Positions 23,079 through 23,603 of a stretch of DNA of 23,603 nucleotides are shown one piece after another. Both the position numbers and the translations under genes were made by a program. The notes below the pieces were generated by a model. It did no database searches. It was given only the letters and a program-made list of their open reading frames with translations, and was not told where the DNA came from. The DNA comes from an uncultured cyanobacterium. GTDB taxonomy: Bacteria > Cyanobacteriota > Cyanobacteriia > Cyanobacteriales > Geitlerinemataceae. The DNA is taken from contig CAKZKB010000294.1 in assembly GCA_937121005.1 (NCBI GenBank), forward strand, positions 1 to 23,603, written 5' to 3'. Within the stretch, counting starts at the first letter, position 1; the number at the start of each line of letters is the position of its first letter.

Positions 23079-23603
23079 CTAGCGAATGTATTCCTTGAGA
23101 ATGCTGTTGCGGTTGGGATGGCGCAATTTCCGTAGGGCTTTCGCTTCGATTTGGCGAATGCGCTCGCGGGTCACATTAAAAATTTGCCCGATTTCTTCTA
23201 AGGTTTTCATGCGACCATCATCGAGACCGTAACGCAAGCGCAACACATCCCGTTCGCGGGGGCTGAGGGTATCGAGAACGCTTTCGAGATCTTCGCGCAA
23301 CAGGTTTTTCGACACCCGATCTTCAGGTGTTTCGCCGTCGGATTCGATAAAATCTCCCAAGCGAGAATCTTCTTCTTTGCCGATCGGGGTTTCTAAAGAA
23401 ATCGGTAACTGAGCCGACTTAGCGATAAACCGCAGCTTCTCGATGGTCATTTCCATCTTGGTGGCGATTTCTTCTTCGGTGGGCTTGCGACCCATTTCTT
23501 GCGAGAGCAGTTTGGTCGTTTTCTTGATGCGGGAAATGGTTTCGTAGAGATGAACCGGGAGGCGAATGGTGCGCGATTGGTCGGCGATCGCGCGGGTAAT
23601 GGC
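23079..23603 (-). CDS. sigA: Primary sigma factor, 3' part (SigA/RpoD type)
   Basis: The last 174 residues of a group 1 or closely related sigma factor are visible; the 5' end lies outside the window. The frame begins in region 2.4 (AITRAIADQSRTIRLPVHLY), continues through region 3 (RKPTEEEIATKMEMTIEKL) and ends with region 4, including LSPRERDVLRLRYGLDDGR and the helix-turn-helix TLEEIGQIFNVTRERIRQIE that reads the -35 element. The C-terminus RNSILKEYIR is typical of the primary factor. An internal ATG at 23495 is not the start, since the frame is open and homologous to the window edge. Confidence 0.92.
   Translation of the reverse strand, partial: AITRAIADQSRTIRLPVHLYETISRIKKTTKLLSQEMGRKPTEEEIATKMEMTIEKLRFIAKSAQLPISLETPIGKEEDSRLGDFIESDGETPEDRVSKNLLREDLESVLDTLSPRERDVLRLRYGLDDGRMKTLEEIGQIFNVTRERIRQIEAKALRKLRHPNRNSILKEYIR

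Overview
The window is almost certainly from a filamentous-type or other large-genome cyanobacterium. The palindrome GCGATCGC (HIP1) and its core CGATCG occur throughout. The gene content fits: a ComFB-domain protein of the cyanobacterial type, a DUF4330 protein, Uma2-family PD-(D/E)XK proteins, a PEP-CTERM-anchored protein, a System II cytochrome c maturation gene (ccs1) and the end of a primary sigma factor. No rRNA, tRNA, CRISPR array or complete insertion sequence was seen.

Layout. (1) 66-2036: a type II restriction-modification pair of the TdeIII type (amino-methyltransferase, then endonuclease), closed by a strong hairpin. (2) 2138-5080, minus strand: an M23 peptidase, a ComFB protein and a DUF2079 membrane protein, transcribed in that order. 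(3) 5208-7367, plus strand: DUF4330 protein, a nine-unit heptamer repeat, a short RNase D and a FetB-like permease. (4) 7421-8453, minus strand: a PIN toxin, its antitoxin and a frameshifted second copy of the antitoxin. (5) 8683-11649: a PEP-CTERM protein and transketolase, convergent on a shared terminator-like hairpin. (6) 11845-15068, minus strand: an SLH/GHL10 cell-surface protein, a DUF4258-like/DUF2283 toxin-antitoxin-like pair, and a decayed tandem copy of that whole segment. (7) 15251-17919, plus strand: a YdcF/DUF218 protein and three tandem Uma2 genes on an exact 622-bp period. (8) 18031-19980: a cell-wall amidase facing a MidA/NDUFAF7-type methyltransferase. (9) 20168-21550, minus strand: a GT4 glycosyltransferase and an orphan HicB-like antitoxin. 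(10) 21631-23010: ccs1, interrupted by one in-frame TAG. (11) 23079-23603: the 3' part of a primary sigma factor.

How the genes work together. Core functions (transketolase, RNase D, ccs1, sigma factor) are interspersed with defence or addiction-type modules (restriction-modification, PIN toxin, DUF4258/DUF2283, HicB, Uma2) and cell-envelope genes (M23 peptidase, SLH/GHL10 protein, amidase, glycosyltransferase, DUF2079). The most distinctive property is repeated small-scale tandem duplication of accessory genes. Three separate loci show it at different stages of decay: Uma2 (fresh, near identical), the antitoxin (one frameshift) and GHL10-tail/DUF4258/DUF2283 (heavily decayed). Several short palindromic families recur between genes. 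I did not find a clear multi-gene system of new type. The best candidates for a second look are the duplicated toxin-antitoxin-like loci and the amber codon in ccs1.
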